Source: an uncultured Litoreibacter sp.
GTDB taxonomy: Bacteria > Pseudomonadota > Alphaproteobacteria > Rhodobacterales > Rhodobacteraceae
DNA length: 64,000 nucleotides
NCBI RefSeq assembly: GCF_947501785.1
Contig: NZ_CANMXB010000001.1
Coordinates: 3,600,501 to 3,664,500, forward strand
Direction of reading: 5' to 3'
The translations under genes were made by a program, and so were the position numbers. Of the stretch, positions 34,218 to 42,843 are shown one piece after another. Positions within the stretch are counted from its first letter, which is position 1, and each line of letters begins with the position of its first letter. The notes under the pieces were generated by a model. That model worked only from the letters and a program-made list of their open reading frames with translations. It was not told the DNA's origin and did no database searches.

Positions 34218-35876
34218 TCACTCCGCTGCAATGGCTTCGGATTTCGGTGTCGCGCCGTGTTCGTACTCCTCAAGGAAATCGAGCACTTCTTGCCGGTAGG
34301 CGTAGTAATCTGGATGCTCCAGCAGCGCCTTGCGGGTGCGCGGTCGCGGCAGGTTCACATCCGTGATCTTGCCGATGGTGGCCTGCGGCCCGTTGGTCAT
34401 CATCACCACGCGGTCGGCCAGCAAAATGGCCTCATCCACGTCATGGGTCACGCAAATCGCAGTCACCTTGGTGCGCGACCAGACCTCCATCAGCACCTCT
34501 TGCAGCTCCCACCGCGTCAGGCTGTCGAGCATGCCGAAGGGTTCATCCAGCAGCAGTAGTTTGGGCGACAATGCAAAGGCCCGCGCGATGCCCACGCGTT
34601 GCTTCATGCCGTTGGACAGATCGGCCGCGCCCTTGTCCATGCTGTCGGCAAGGCCCACCCGTTCGAGGTAGTATTCGACCACATCCTGCCGTTCCGCCTG
34701 CGATGCTTTGGGGTAGACCTTATCCACCCCAATCGACACGTTCTCCTTCGCCGTCAGCCACGGAAACAGGTTGGGGGATTGGAACACCACGGCCCGTTCC
34801 GGGTCCGCGCCTTCCACGTTCCAGCCATCCAAGCGGATCGCGCCTTTGGAGATCGGGTTCAGCCCGGCGGCCATGGTCAGCACAGTGGATTTGCCGCAGC
34901 CGGAATGGCCGATCAGCGAGATGAACTCCCCCTTGTTGATCTTCAGGTCGAAGTTCTCGACCACCGTCAGCGGGCCTTTGGGCGTGGGGTAGACCTTGTC
35001 GAGCTGCGAGAAGTTCAGGAACCGTTCCTCAATTCCACTTTCTTGCGCTTTGGCGACGGCAGCCGGCACACCATGGATCGGTGTCACATTCGGCAGGGTC
35101 TTGGAGCCTTCCACTTTCGACGCGATCCCCACATCCATCAGGTACGTCGTGACCTGACCCCGCAGCGCCTTGAACGTTGCATCGTTGTTCATCGCAATCC
35201 GGTCGCGGGGGCGGGGAATATCAACCTTGAACTCATCGCCCAACGTGCCGTCCGGGTTCAGCGCGATAATACGGTCAGCAAGGATGATCGCCTCATCCAC
35301 ATCGTTGGTGATCAGCACGCAGGTCTTTTTGTCTTCGTCCCAAATCGCCTCGATCTCGTCCGCCAGATTGGCGCGGGTCAGCGCATCAAGCGCCGATAGT
35401 GGCTCATCAAGCAGTAGCATTTCGGGGTCCATTGCAAGCGCACGCGCCACATTGACCCGCTGCCGCATGCCGCCAGACAATTCCGCCGGGCGGCGGGTGG
35501 CGGCGTGGCTGAGACCCACCATGCCTACATAATGATCAACCTTCGCCGCACGCTCCGCTTTAGACAGGTCTGGGAACATCGTATCGACCGCCAAGGCCAC
35601 ATTGCCGTTCACCGTCAGCCACGGCATCAGCGAGTAGCTTTGAAAGATCACCCCCCGCTCGCGCCCCGGTTCTTTCACCGGCGCGCCTTTGAAGGTGACG
35701 GACCCGGTGGTGGGCATTTCCAGCCCCGCCATCAGGTTGATCAGCGTGGTTTTTCCGGTGCCCGAGAAGCCTAGGATGACCACGAACTCCCCTTCTGCCA
35801 CGTCCAGATTGATGTCCTTGAGAACCGGCGTATCGCTATAGCTTTTCGAGACGTTGTTGAGTTGCAAGATACCCAT
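34218..35876 (-). CDS. Nitrate ABC transporter ATPase, two ATP-binding domains fused
   Basis: 552 residues containing two complete ABC ATPase domains. Domain 1 has Walker A GFSGTGKT (36-43), signature LSGGMRQRVN (about 134) and DEPLSALD. Domain 2 has GHSGCGKS (324-331), LSNGMKQRVGIARAF and DEPFGMLD. They are joined by a linker of about 60 residues (including MDVGIASKVEGSKTLPNV). Cyanobacterial systems use separate NrtC and NrtD, with an NrtA-like domain on NrtC; here both ATPases are on one chain and no receptor domain is present. It energises NrtB. GGTGAG lies just before the ATG at 35876. Confidence 0.9.
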   Translation of the reverse strand: MGILQLNNVSKSYSDTPVLKDINLDVAEGEFVVILGFSGTGKTTLINLMAGLEMPTTGSVTFKGAPVKEPGRERGVIFQSYSLMPWLTVNGNVALAVDTMFPDLSKAERAAKVDHYVGMVGLSHAATRRPAELSGGMRQRVNVARALAMDPEMLLLDEPLSALDALTRANLADEIEAIWDEDKKTCVLITNDVDEAIILADRIIALNPDGTLGDEFKVDIPRPRDRIAMNNDATFKALRGQVTTYLMDVGIASKVEGSKTLPNVTPIHGVPAAVAKAQESGIEERFLNFSQLDKVYPTPKGPLTVVENFDLKINKGEFISLIGHSGCGKSTVLTMAAGLNPISKGAIRLDGWNVEGADPERAVVFQSPNLFPWLTAKENVSIGVDKVYPKASQAERQDVVEYYLERVGLADSMDKGAADLSNGMKQRVGIARAFALSPKLLLLDEPFGMLDSLTRWELQEVLMEVWSRTKVTAICVTHDVDEAILLADRVVMMTNGPQATIGKITDVNLPRPRTRKALLEHPDYYAYRQEVLDFLEEYEHGATPKSEAIAAE

Positions 35877-35881
35877 ACCGC

Positions 35882-36955
35882 TCACCGGTTGTTCGAGAAG
35901 GTGAACATGGATTGCAGCGCGAACATCACCCGGTCCAGCAGGAAGCCTATGATGCCGATGGTGAACACCGCCACCATGATCCGCGCCAGCGATTGCGAGC
36001 TGCCGTTCTGGAACTCGTCCCAGACAAACTTGCCCAGCCCTGGGTTCTGCGCCAGCATTTCGGCGGCAATCAGCACCATCCAGCCGACGCCAAGCGACAG
36101 CCGCAAGCCGGTGAAGATAAGGGGCAGGGCGGATGGCAACACCAGCTTGGTGATCTTGGTGTAGGTGTTCATTTTCAGCACCCGGCTGACGCTGACCAGA
36201 TCCTTGTCGATGCTGCTGACGCCGAGCGCGGTGTTGATCAACGTAGGCCAGAGCGAGCAGAGCGTGACAGTGATTGCCGAGATCAGGAAGGACTTGGAAA
36301 ACATCCCGTCATTTGTTGTGTAAACCGCCGAGACGATCATGGTCACAATCGGAAGCCAGGCCAGCGGTGAAACCGGTTTGAAAATCTGGATCAGAGGGTT
36401 GAGCGCCGCGTTTGCCGTCACCGACAGCCCCGCCGCAATGCCCAGCGGAATGGCCACGATAGAGGCGATCAGGAACCCGAAGAACACCGTTTTGATCGAC
36501 GTCCAGATTTGATCGTAATAGGTCGGCTTGCCGGTGTAGGCGCGGTCGCGCACCCGGTCGGTGTCGCCATTGGCGATATGTTCCGCATTGCGAGCCTCTT
36601 GGCGTTCGTAGAAGGCCGCAGCCTTCTGTTGCTCGCGGGCGGCGTCAGCCTGAAGCGCGCCAACCTGTTCCCACACTTGGACCGGGCCCGGGACGGCACC
36701 CAGCGAGGTTTGCACCTTTGGCGCAAGCGTGCCCCAAAGCAGCAGGAACACCGCAATCGCCATCAGCGGCACGCCCAACAGACGCCAAATTTCGCGTGCC
36801 TGCGCACGCGGGTTGTCCCCGACAGCGGCTTTCAGGATCGGGGTCATCCAGGCCAGCCCAAAGACACGGAACCATGCGTCGGCCTTGTTGATGCGGGCGA
36901 AGCGCCGCGCGCGGCGGGCCTCATTGTCGAGTGTCTGGGGATCAATCGCGGTCAT
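35882..36955 (-). CDS. nrtB: Nitrate ABC transporter permease NrtB
   Basis: 357 residues, longer than the usual 280 because of a soluble N-terminal extension and an extra Gln/Ala/Glu-rich coiled segment (residues about 105-135, AREQQKAAAFYERQEARN). The permease domain has the inner-membrane components' EAA-type loop (VSRVLKMNTYTKITKLVLPSALP) and ends GWMVLIAAEMLAQNPGLGKFVWDEF. The ATG at 36955 (MTAIDPQTLDN) is used; its stop overlaps the region before the ATPase gene. Confidence 0.92.
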   Translation of the reverse strand: MTAIDPQTLDNEARRARRFARINKADAWFRVFGLAWMTPILKAAVGDNPRAQAREIWRLLGVPLMAIAVFLLLWGTLAPKVQTSLGAVPGPVQVWEQVGALQADAAREQQKAAAFYERQEARNAEHIANGDTDRVRDRAYTGKPTYYDQIWTSIKTVFFGFLIASIVAIPLGIAAGLSVTANAALNPLIQIFKPVSPLAWLPIVTMIVSAVYTTNDGMFSKSFLISAITVTLCSLWPTLINTALGVSSIDKDLVSVSRVLKMNTYTKITKLVLPSALPLIFTGLRLSLGVGWMVLIAAEMLAQNPGLGKFVWDEFQNGSSQSLARIMVAVFTIGIIGFLLDRVMFALQSMFTFSNNR

Positions 36956-37019
36956 ATCGGACGTCCAATTGCTGCATTTGGGAAGGTTTGGCCCCCGCTG
37001 CAAGCAGGGGCCGGGTGGC

Positions 37020-38390
37020 TTAGCCGCGGATTTCGCTATCCACGACGGTCTGGCCGGACTTCAGGCCAATCGGCAGGCTGTCGATATAGGCGTTGGGGGT
37101 GCGGCCGTCATAGCCAACGCCGTCAATGATATCGCCCGCAGGGGTTGCCGCCTTGAAACCGTCGCTGTCCCACGGGAAGTCGGCCTCATTTGCCATCCCG
37201 TCATCAACCAGCAGCCGCGCAGCCTCCAGATAGATGTCGGGACGGTAGACGTCGGCGGCGGTTTCAAAGAACCATTCGTCCGATTTGGTCTCCGCAATCT
37301 GCCCCCAGCGGCGCATCTGCGTCAGGTACCAGATTGCGTCGGAATAGAACGGGTAAGTTGCGTTGTAGCGGAAGAACACGTTGAAATCCGGCGCTTCGCG
37401 CACGTCGCCTTTCTCGAACTCGAAGAAGCCCGTCATGGAGTTTGCGATGACGTCGTAATCCGCGCCGACATATTCGGGCCGGGACAGGATTTCGACCGCT
37501 TCGGGGCGGTTGGCGTTGTCGTTTTCATCCAGCCAGATGGCGGCGCGGATCAGCGCCTTGGTCAGGGCCAACGTTGTGTTGGGGTTCTCTTCGGCAAACT
37601 CTTTCGTCAGGCCAAAGACTTTTTCAGGGTTGTTCTTCCACATGTCGTAGTCGGTGATCACCGGCACCCCGATGCCTTTGAACACGGCCTGTTGGTTCCA
37701 CGGCTCGCCTACGGCGTAGCCATTGATTGTGCCAGCCTCCATCGTCGCGGGCATCTGCGGCGGGGGGGTCACCGACAACAGGACATCTGCACCAATTTGA
37801 CCTGAGATGTCCTGCGGGCTGTAATAGCCCGGCTCCAAACCGCCAGCAGCAAGCCAGTAACGTATTTCGTAATTGTGGGTAGAGACCGGGAAGACCATGC
37901 CCATGTTGAAGGGTTCACCCTTGTCTTTGTAGCCCTCGACCACTGGCGCCAGGGCTTCAGCGCTAATCGGGTGCTGCGGGCGGCCGTCATCCATCAGCGG
38001 CACATTGGGCTTCATCTCTGCCCAAATTTCGTTGGACACGGTGATGGCGTTGCCGTTCAGGTCCATCGAAAACGGCGTGATGATATGCGCCTCGGTGCCG
38101 TAGCCAATGGTGGCGGCGAGGGGTTGGCCCGCCAACATATGCGCGCCATCCAGCTGGCCGCTGATCACGCCGTCCAGCAGCACTTTCCAGTTGGCCTGCG
38201 CTTCCAGGGTGACGAACAGACCTTCATCTTCAAAATATCCAAGCTCGTAAGCAACCGCTAAGGGGGCCATATCCGTCAGCTTGATGAAGCCGAAGGTCAG
38301 GTCTTCTTTCTCAAGGTCCAAAAGTTCAGCGGAAGCAGGCGTGGCCATCAGACTAGTTGCGGCCATCAGTGTTGCAATGGGTGTCTTCAT
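37020..38390 (-). CDS. nrtA: Nitrate ABC transporter substrate-binding protein NrtA
   Basis: 456 residues of the CmpA/NrtA family. A signal peptide ([21 protein letters not shown]) directs it to the periplasm. Recognisable blocks: [54 protein letters not shown], and [20 protein letters not shown] near the ligand-binding cleft. It binds nitrate (and perhaps nitrite) for import. It is the first structural gene after the 250-base leader that carries the NasT-type terminator, preceded by AAAGGA before the ATG. Confidence 0.95.
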   Translation of the reverse strand: MKTPIATLMAATSLMATPASAELLDLEKEDLTFGFIKLTDMAPLAVAYELGYFEDEGLFVTLEAQANWKVLLDGVISGQLDGAHMLAGQPLAATIGYGTEAHIITPFSMDLNGNAITVSNEIWAEMKPNVPLMDDGRPQHPISAEALAPVVEGYKDKGEPFNMGMVFPVSTHNYEIRYWLAAGGLEPGYYSPQDISGQIGADVLLSVTPPPQMPATMEAGTINGYAVGEPWNQQAVFKGIGVPVITDYDMWKNNPEKVFGLTKEFAEENPNTTLALTKALIRAAIWLDENDNANRPEAVEILSRPEYVGADYDVIANSMTGFFEFEKGDVREAPDFNVFFRYNATYPFYSDAIWYLTQMRRWGQIAETKSDEWFFETAADVYRPDIYLEAARLLVDDGMANEADFPWDSDGFKAATPAGDIIDGVGYDGRTPNAYIDSLPIGLKSGQTVVDSEIRG

Positions 38391-38424
38391 CGTTGTGTCC
38401 TTTCAAAGCGCCGGATGCAGAAAC

Positions 38425-38481
38425 AAAAAAAGCCGCGCGTATCGATCACGGGGGAGGAGGTCCGTGGTCCATACGAGCGGC
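38425..38481 (-). terminator. Leader intrinsic terminator before nrtA
   Basis: Read leftward: outer stem GCCGCTCGTAT (38481-38471) pairs with ATACGCGCGGC (38442-38432), 10 of 11 pairs. An inner stem CACGG/CCGTG follows, and the outer stem runs straight into seven T's (38431-38425). It lies 34 bases before the nrtA start codon, so it would shut off the whole nitrate operon unless bypassed. It is the expected target of NasT-mediated antitermination. Confidence 0.85.
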
Positions 38482-38540
38482 ATTGCTCTTGAGGGAAACG
38501 CCGTCGCCATTGACAGCGTAGTATGTCAGGCGTCTTCGCC
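38482..38540 (-). promoter_or_regulatory. Candidate ANTAR (NasT) RNA-binding hairpins in nrtA leader
   Basis: Read leftward: hairpin P1 is GGCG-AAGA-CGCC (38540-38529), an 11-base linker follows, then hairpin P2 is GCTGTC-AATGGC-GACGGC (38517-38500). P2 is a 6-bp stem with a hexaloop having A at position 1 and G at position 4, the pattern described for ANTAR-bound RNAs. P1 is clear as a hairpin but its loop does not fit the A1/G4 rule exactly. The terminator arm starts 18 bases after P2. Confidence 0.65.
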
Positions 38541-38588
38541 CTTTGATGGAAAGATGACCCTCACCTCATCGAGCATCAATCAGTTTTT

Positions 38589-38621
38589 CTGCATTGCGGC
38601 GTAAAATATGCGGCAATGCAG
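38589..38621. promoter_or_regulatory. Inverted repeat upstream of nrtA leader
   Basis: CTGCATTGC (38589-38597) and GCAATGCAG (38613-38621) form perfect 9-base inverted arms around a 15-base AT-rich centre. They lie between the nasS stop and the leader hairpins. It has no T-run in the leftward direction, so it is not a terminator for nasS; it may be an operator (for example for a nitrogen regulator) or a stem at the 5' end of the leader RNA. Confidence 0.5.
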
Positions 38622-38642
38622 AGTGTGCCTCAAAATTCAGCG

Positions 38643-39782
38643 CTAATTTTGGGAGAAATCAAAGGTTTTGCCGTCAAAGAAGGCATCGGGTGCAAGAATC
38701 ATATGCCCGCGGGTTGACGCAACAGCTGTTTCGAACCGCATTGCCCCCTCGTGCTTTTCCGACGCGCCGGGCATATCGACGCCGATGCCGGATAGGTTCT
38801 GACGGTACAAATCGCTGCGGAAGCAGGCCTTGGCCTTTTCGATCCCCACAGCACCCGCGCCCAGATGATGCGCGATCCAGGCCGCTTGGCTGCGCCACGG
38901 GAAAGTCGCGGCATGTTTGTGGAACAACAAGAACCGCTCGACGTCTTTGGGTCTACTGTCAGGTCGTGCAACAATGTGCCCGGTCAAAGCAGGGTCAATC
39001 AGATCCTGAGAGACACTCAGGTGCTCGCTGCGCGCCAAAATTTCCACCGCAAGCGGCTTGTTCTTCGGTGCATCCAGCCAAGCAGCAGCGTGGTACACGG
39101 CCTGCATCAACCGGCGCGCGGCATCGTGGTTTTGTTCCACCCAGTCATGGCGGGCGGCGAGCACTTTTTCAGGGGCAAACTGCCAGACATCGCGGCCGGC
39201 CATCATCAATTGCCCGACACCTTTCTGCACGGCGCCACTGCCCCATGGCTCACCGACCCAGAACGCGTCAACCAGACCGCTTTCTACTGCATCCGCCATG
39301 CGAGGCGGCGGGACCGTGATCTCTTCGACCTGCAAAGCTGGATGCGTCGCGCTCCAGTAAGACAGCAGCAACCGGTGCATCGAATAATGAAACGGCACGC
39401 CGACCCTCAAAGGCCGGCCCGCGCGGGCGGCAAGGGCTGTGACCAGCGCTTTTGCGTCCCCAAACGCGACGTCGGGCAGGCCTTCGGACACGGCATTTGA
39501 CACGCCAAACACTGTACCGTTCACCGACAAAACCATCAGTGTGTCTACGGGCGCAGTAAGCCCGCCAATCCCGATGGACATGGCCACCGGCATCGGCGAC
39601 AGCATCTGCGCCGCGTCCAAATGACCAAGCGCTAGCATGTCGCGCAGCGCCGACCACGATGGCTGACGTACCAAATTCAGGGTTAACCCTCTCTCTTCGG
39701 CAAACCCCAGCTCTTTGGCGATCACCAGCGGGGCGCAATCGACCAAGGGAAGGTATCCGCAGTTGAGGACAGTCCGGCTCAT
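38643..39782 (-). CDS. nasS: Nitrate/nitrite sensor NasS (NrtA-like, cytoplasmic)
   Basis: 379 residues, homologous to NrtA/CmpA but with no signal peptide: it starts directly MSRTVLNCGYLPLVDCAPLV. Family blocks are GHLDAAQMLSPMPVAMSIG and DAFWVGEPWGSGAVQKGVG. In NasS-NasT systems the sensor binds nitrate or nitrite in the cytosol and sequesters NasT in its absence. Its start overlaps the nasT stop (ATGA), consistent with stoichiometric synthesis of the complex. Confidence 0.9.
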   Translation of the reverse strand: MSRTVLNCGYLPLVDCAPLVIAKELGFAEERGLTLNLVRQPSWSALRDMLALGHLDAAQMLSPMPVAMSIGIGGLTAPVDTLMVLSVNGTVFGVSNAVSEGLPDVAFGDAKALVTALAARAGRPLRVGVPFHYSMHRLLLSYWSATHPALQVEEITVPPPRMADAVESGLVDAFWVGEPWGSGAVQKGVGQLMMAGRDVWQFAPEKVLAARHDWVEQNHDAARRLMQAVYHAAAWLDAPKNKPLAVEILARSEHLSVSQDLIDPALTGHIVARPDSRPKDVERFLLFHKHAATFPWRSQAAWIAHHLGAGAVGIEKAKACFRSDLYRQNLSGIGVDMPGASEKHEGAMRFETAVASTRGHMILAPDAFFDGKTFDFSQN

Positions 39783-40363
39783 GGCAAAAGGTCAGCCGCG
39801 GTAACAAGCGCATGCGCCACATCTATGACCTTGCGTCCCTGTCCCATCGCGGTCTTGCGCAACAGGCTGTAGGCGTCATCTTCTGAGACGCCACGCTGAC
39901 GCATCAAGATGCCCTTGGCGCGGTCAATCGTCTTCCGGTCTGCCAACGCCTGTTTGGCCGCGTCCAGTTCTGACTGCATCTGTCGCATGTAATTGAACCG
40001 GGCGATTGCGGTCTCCAAAACCGACTTGATGCGCTCCTTTTTCAACCCGTCAATAACGTAGGCGCTCACACCCGCATTCAGGGCGGCTTGGGTTAGACCT
40101 TCATCTGTTTGGTCAACAAACAAGGCAACAGCGCGTTTTGAGGTCTCGGTCGCGAAGGAAATATGCTCCAACGTGTCTCGATCGGGATTGGCCAGATCAA
40201 TCAACACGATGTCGGGGGAAAAGGTCTTAACCGTGCGGACCAAGGCCGAAATTTGCGCTAGCGCTTTCACATCCAGCCACCCAGCCTCTCGCAACGCATC
40301 TACAATGTCACTGACGCGATCTGGATCAGGTTCAACTACGAGAATGCGGAGGTCTTGTATCAT
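39779..40363 (-). CDS. nasT: ANTAR-domain antiterminator NasT
   Basis: 194 residues: an N-terminal receiver-like domain (RILVVEPDPDR...DIVLIDLANPD, with an Asp at 56 in the phosphoacceptor position) and a C-terminal ANTAR RNA-binding domain (about residues 132-190: LADRKTIDRAKGILMRQRGV, then SEDDAYSLLRKTAMGQGRKV). NasT binds the leader RNA of nitrate genes and prevents termination when NasS releases it. ATG at 40363 gives the usual MIQDLRILVVE start; longer in-frame extensions have no family support. Confidence 0.92.
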   Translation of the reverse strand: MIQDLRILVVEPDPDRVSDIVDALREAGWLDVKALAQISALVRTVKTFSPDIVLIDLANPDRDTLEHISFATETSKRAVALFVDQTDEGLTQAALNAGVSAYVIDGLKKERIKSVLETAIARFNYMRQMQSELDAAKQALADRKTIDRAKGILMRQRGVSEDDAYSLLRKTAMGQGRKVIDVAHALVTAADLLP

Positions 40364-40499
40364 CGCTCGGTCATTCGGGATCAATTTGACAACGTCAACG
40401 AGGAACGCACCACTTGAAGTCACCAGGCCCATCTCTGCGCTCACATAAATGGCGCAGATATCTCGATCGCCCAGAAATATAGCAGCAAGAAAATGGGAA

Positions 40500-40867
40500 G
40501 AACGCGTCAGCAGGGGAAGATCATACTGACTATTTTTCTACCAGAAAACGGGCCCGAGCTTGCTGCCGAAGCAACGCAGGACTGGCCTCGAAGGGTTGGA
40601 ATCAAACCAATCCGTATCTATCGCGGATCGCCCTGGGAGAATGAATGCAACGAGCGATTCAACGGCACGCTGCGTCGGGAGGTTCTCCATGCGGACTGGT
40701 TCACGACGATGATACAAGCCCAGATCGTCATCAATCGCTGGCTCAAACAGTGCAACCACATTCGACCGCATCAGGCGCTCAACATGCGTCCGCCCGTTCC
40801 AGAAACCATAGTAGAGAAAACCCAAATCAGTGGCCCGGAAACAGGGGCTAGACAGGTGATTGCATGA
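40500..40867 (+). pseudogene. IS3-type transposase C-terminal remnant
   Basis: From about 40540 the frame resembles the end of an IS3-family OrfB integrase core: ENGPELAAEATQDWPRRVGIK, then YRGSPWENECNERFNGTLRREVL, AQIVINRWLKQCNHIRPHQALN and RPPVPETI. The catalytic Glu (SPWEN) survives, but the second catalytic Asp of the usual SDNGPEF motif is Glu here. The first Asp and the whole N-terminal half are absent, and no terminal inverted repeats or OrfA were found. A dead fragment marking an old insertion between nasT and the tol-pal genes. Confidence 0.8.
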
Positions 40868-41161
40868 GTAATTTGGATCCATGAAAACAGCTCCTTCCTG
40901 CCTGGCCCAAGCCCGCACCTGAGCGGGGGAAAACTGTTCGAGTTTTTCAGTTCCCAGTAAGTGTTACTGAAATTCTGAACTTTGATCTGCATTCTCCCAA
41001 AAGGGGGCAATCTGAAAGACCGTCATCCAAAGTTGCTGTCACCAGTTCATGGTCGTTTGGCAAAAACGCGTAACGACCATGGCTGCTTTTTTCGGATTGG
41101 CGGTGGAAATTGGGCGGTTTGGGCGTGATAGTTCGCGCGAGACACCAATTCGGACCCGCCA
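40868..41161. other. Non-coding gap between transposase remnant and ybgC
   Basis: About 290 bases without a recognisable gene. It probably holds the promoter of the ybgC-tol-pal operon in its right half (upstream of 41162). No terminal repeat of the insertion element is visible. Confidence 0.4.
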
Positions 41162-41557
41162 ATGCCACATCGCTTCTCTTGCCGCGTCTATTACGAGGAT
41201 ACCGACCTTGCGGGGATCGTCTATTACGCCAACTACCTGAAATTCATTGAGCGCGCGCGCAGCGAATGGGTGCGGGAGATTGGGGTGGATCAGGTCTCGA
41301 TGAAAGCCGAAGGGCTGGTTTTTGCGGTCAGGCGGGTGGAGGCGGATTATCTGGCGCCGGCCCGGTTTGATGACCTGCTAGAGGTGGAAACGGCCCTGCG
41401 GTCGGTGACGGCCTCCCGCATCGTGCTGAACCAGACCGTCAAACGCGGCGACGCGGCGCTGTTTTCGTCGGTTGTGACGCTGGTTTGTGTTTCAGATTTT
41501 GGCCGGCCCGTGCGCATTCCGGCGGATATTCGCGCAAAGATGGACGCTCACGACTAA
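41162..41557 (+). CDS. ybgC: Tol-Pal-associated acyl-CoA thioesterase YbgC
   Basis: 131-residue hotdog-fold thioesterase. The family signature YYEDTDLAGIVYYANYLKFIERARSEW is intact, with the catalytic Asp of the YEDTD segment. YbgC hydrolyses short acyl-CoA or acyl-ACP and is nearly always encoded at the head of tol-pal operons; its link to envelope function is probably via phospholipid synthesis. The ATG at 41162 opens the run of tol genes on the plus strand. Confidence 0.93.
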   Translation: MPHRFSCRVYYEDTDLAGIVYYANYLKFIERARSEWVREIGVDQVSMKAEGLVFAVRRVEADYLAPARFDDLLEVETALRSVTASRIVLNQTVKRGDAALFSSVVTLVCVSDFGRPVRIPADIRAKMDAHD

Positions 41558-41662
41558 TTTTTTCGCGCATTCCCCAAGAATATTGGATTTGGTACGTCTA
41601 ACACTGTAAGACGGGACCATAACAAGCCGCAGGATAGCGGCGACAAAGAGAAGAGCGGGTAT

Positions 41663-42358
41663 ATGGAAGCTGAGGCTATTGGCCTCGCCAGCGAGGTGGA
41701 CTTTAGTGTCACCGCGTTGTTCTGGCGGGCAACTATTGTCGTAAAACTGGTGATGCTGATGCTGATTGCCGCCTCCTTCTGGGGCTGGGCCATCATCATC
41801 CAGAAATTTGTGAACTACCGCGTCGCGCGGCGGCAGGCGGAGGCGTTTGACCGCGCCTTCTGGTCCGGCGAGCCGCTGGACGAGGTGTTTGACCGCATTG
41901 GCGGCAACCCGGCGGGCGCGTCGGAGCGGATTTTCAGCGCAGGCATGACGGAATGGCGGCGGTCCCATCGTGAGGACGGGCAGCTGATTGCGGGGGCCAC
42001 GGCGCGGATTGAGCGTTCGATGGACGTCGCCATTGCCAAGGAAGACGAAAAGCTGAATTACGGGCTGGGGTTTCTGGCCACCGTGGGCGCGACCGCGCCG
42101 TTTATCGGGCTGTTTGGCACCGTCTGGGGCATCAAGAACGCCTTTGAAGAGATCGCGATTGCGCAAAACACCAACCTGGCCGTCGTGGCGCCTGGTATCG
42201 CGGAGGCGCTGGTGGCGACCGCGTTGGGGCTGCTGGCGGCGATCCCTGCGGTGATCTTCTACAACAAGCTCAGCGCGGATGCGGACCGAATTGCCTCGGG
42301 CCATGAGGCGTTTGCGGACGAATTTTCCACCATCCTATCGCGCCAGTTGGACGCTTAG
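41663..42358 (+). CDS. tolQ: Tol-Pal system proton channel subunit TolQ
   Basis: 231 residues with three hydrophobic segments (about 22-42, 134-156 and 168-190) and the ExbB/TolQ signature: LGFLATVGATAPFIGLFGTVWGI and VAPGIAEALVATALGLLAAIPA. With TolR it forms the proton-driven stator that energises TolA in outer-membrane constriction. ATG at 41663 is preceded by GAGCGGG; tolR begins 3 bases after the stop. Confidence 0.95.
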   Translation: MEAEAIGLASEVDFSVTALFWRATIVVKLVMLMLIAASFWGWAIIIQKFVNYRVARRQAEAFDRAFWSGEPLDEVFDRIGGNPAGASERIFSAGMTEWRRSHREDGQLIAGATARIERSMDVAIAKEDEKLNYGLGFLATVGATAPFIGLFGTVWGIKNAFEEIAIAQNTNLAVVAPGIAEALVATALGLLAAIPAVIFYNKLSADADRIASGHEAFADEFSTILSRQLDA

Positions 42359-42361
42359 GCC

Positions 42362-42838
42362 ATGGGTGGTGGAGTGGTTCAGGGCGCGGCGAGCGGGTCT
42401 CGGCGCGGGCGGCGGCGCAAGAACAAGGCCAAGCCGATGTCCGAGATCAACGTCACGCCCTTTGTGGACGTGATGCTGGTGCTTTTGATCATCTTCATGG
42501 TGGCGGCCCCGTTGCTGACGGTGGGCGTGCCGGTAGAGCTGCCCAAGACGGCGGCCAGCGCCTTGCCGACCGAGCAGGAGGAGCCGCTGACCATCACCGT
42601 GCAGGCGGATGGGCAATTGTCGATCATGAACACCGAAGTCGAGAACAGCGCCTTTATCGGGCGGCTGCGCGCCATTGCGGCGGAGCGGACGTCTGACAAG
42701 GTGTTTTTGCGCGCCGACGGCGCTGTGCCTTACGCGCAGGTGGTGCAGATCATGGGCGCGATGAACAATGCGGGGTTTTCCAACATTGGCCTGGTGACGG
42801 ACACGGACGGCCCGTCCTTTGACGGGCAAGGCGGCTAA
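42362..42838 (+). CDS. tolR: Tol-Pal system protein TolR
   Basis: 158 residues. A basic N-terminus (RRGRRRKNKAKPMSEINVTPFVD) leads into the single membrane helix with the proton-carrying Asp (FVDVMLVLLIIFMVAAPLL), then a periplasmic domain. That is the ExbD/TolR layout. Works with TolQ. The gene lies between tolQ (3-base gap) and tolA (5-base gap). Confidence 0.95.
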   Translation: MGGGVVQGAASGSRRGRRRKNKAKPMSEINVTPFVDVMLVLLIIFMVAAPLLTVGVPVELPKTAASALPTEQEEPLTITVQADGQLSIMNTEVENSAFIGRLRAIAAERTSDKVFLRADGAVPYAQVVQIMGAMNNAGFSNIGLVTDTDGPSFDGQGG

Positions 42839-42843
42839 GCCCC

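Noticed and set aside
38600-38640. A possible sigma-54 promoter (GAGGCACACTCTGCATT) before the nrtA leader.
   Set aside because: Only 8 bases separate GG from GC, instead of the 10 required, so it does not fit a -24/-12 element.
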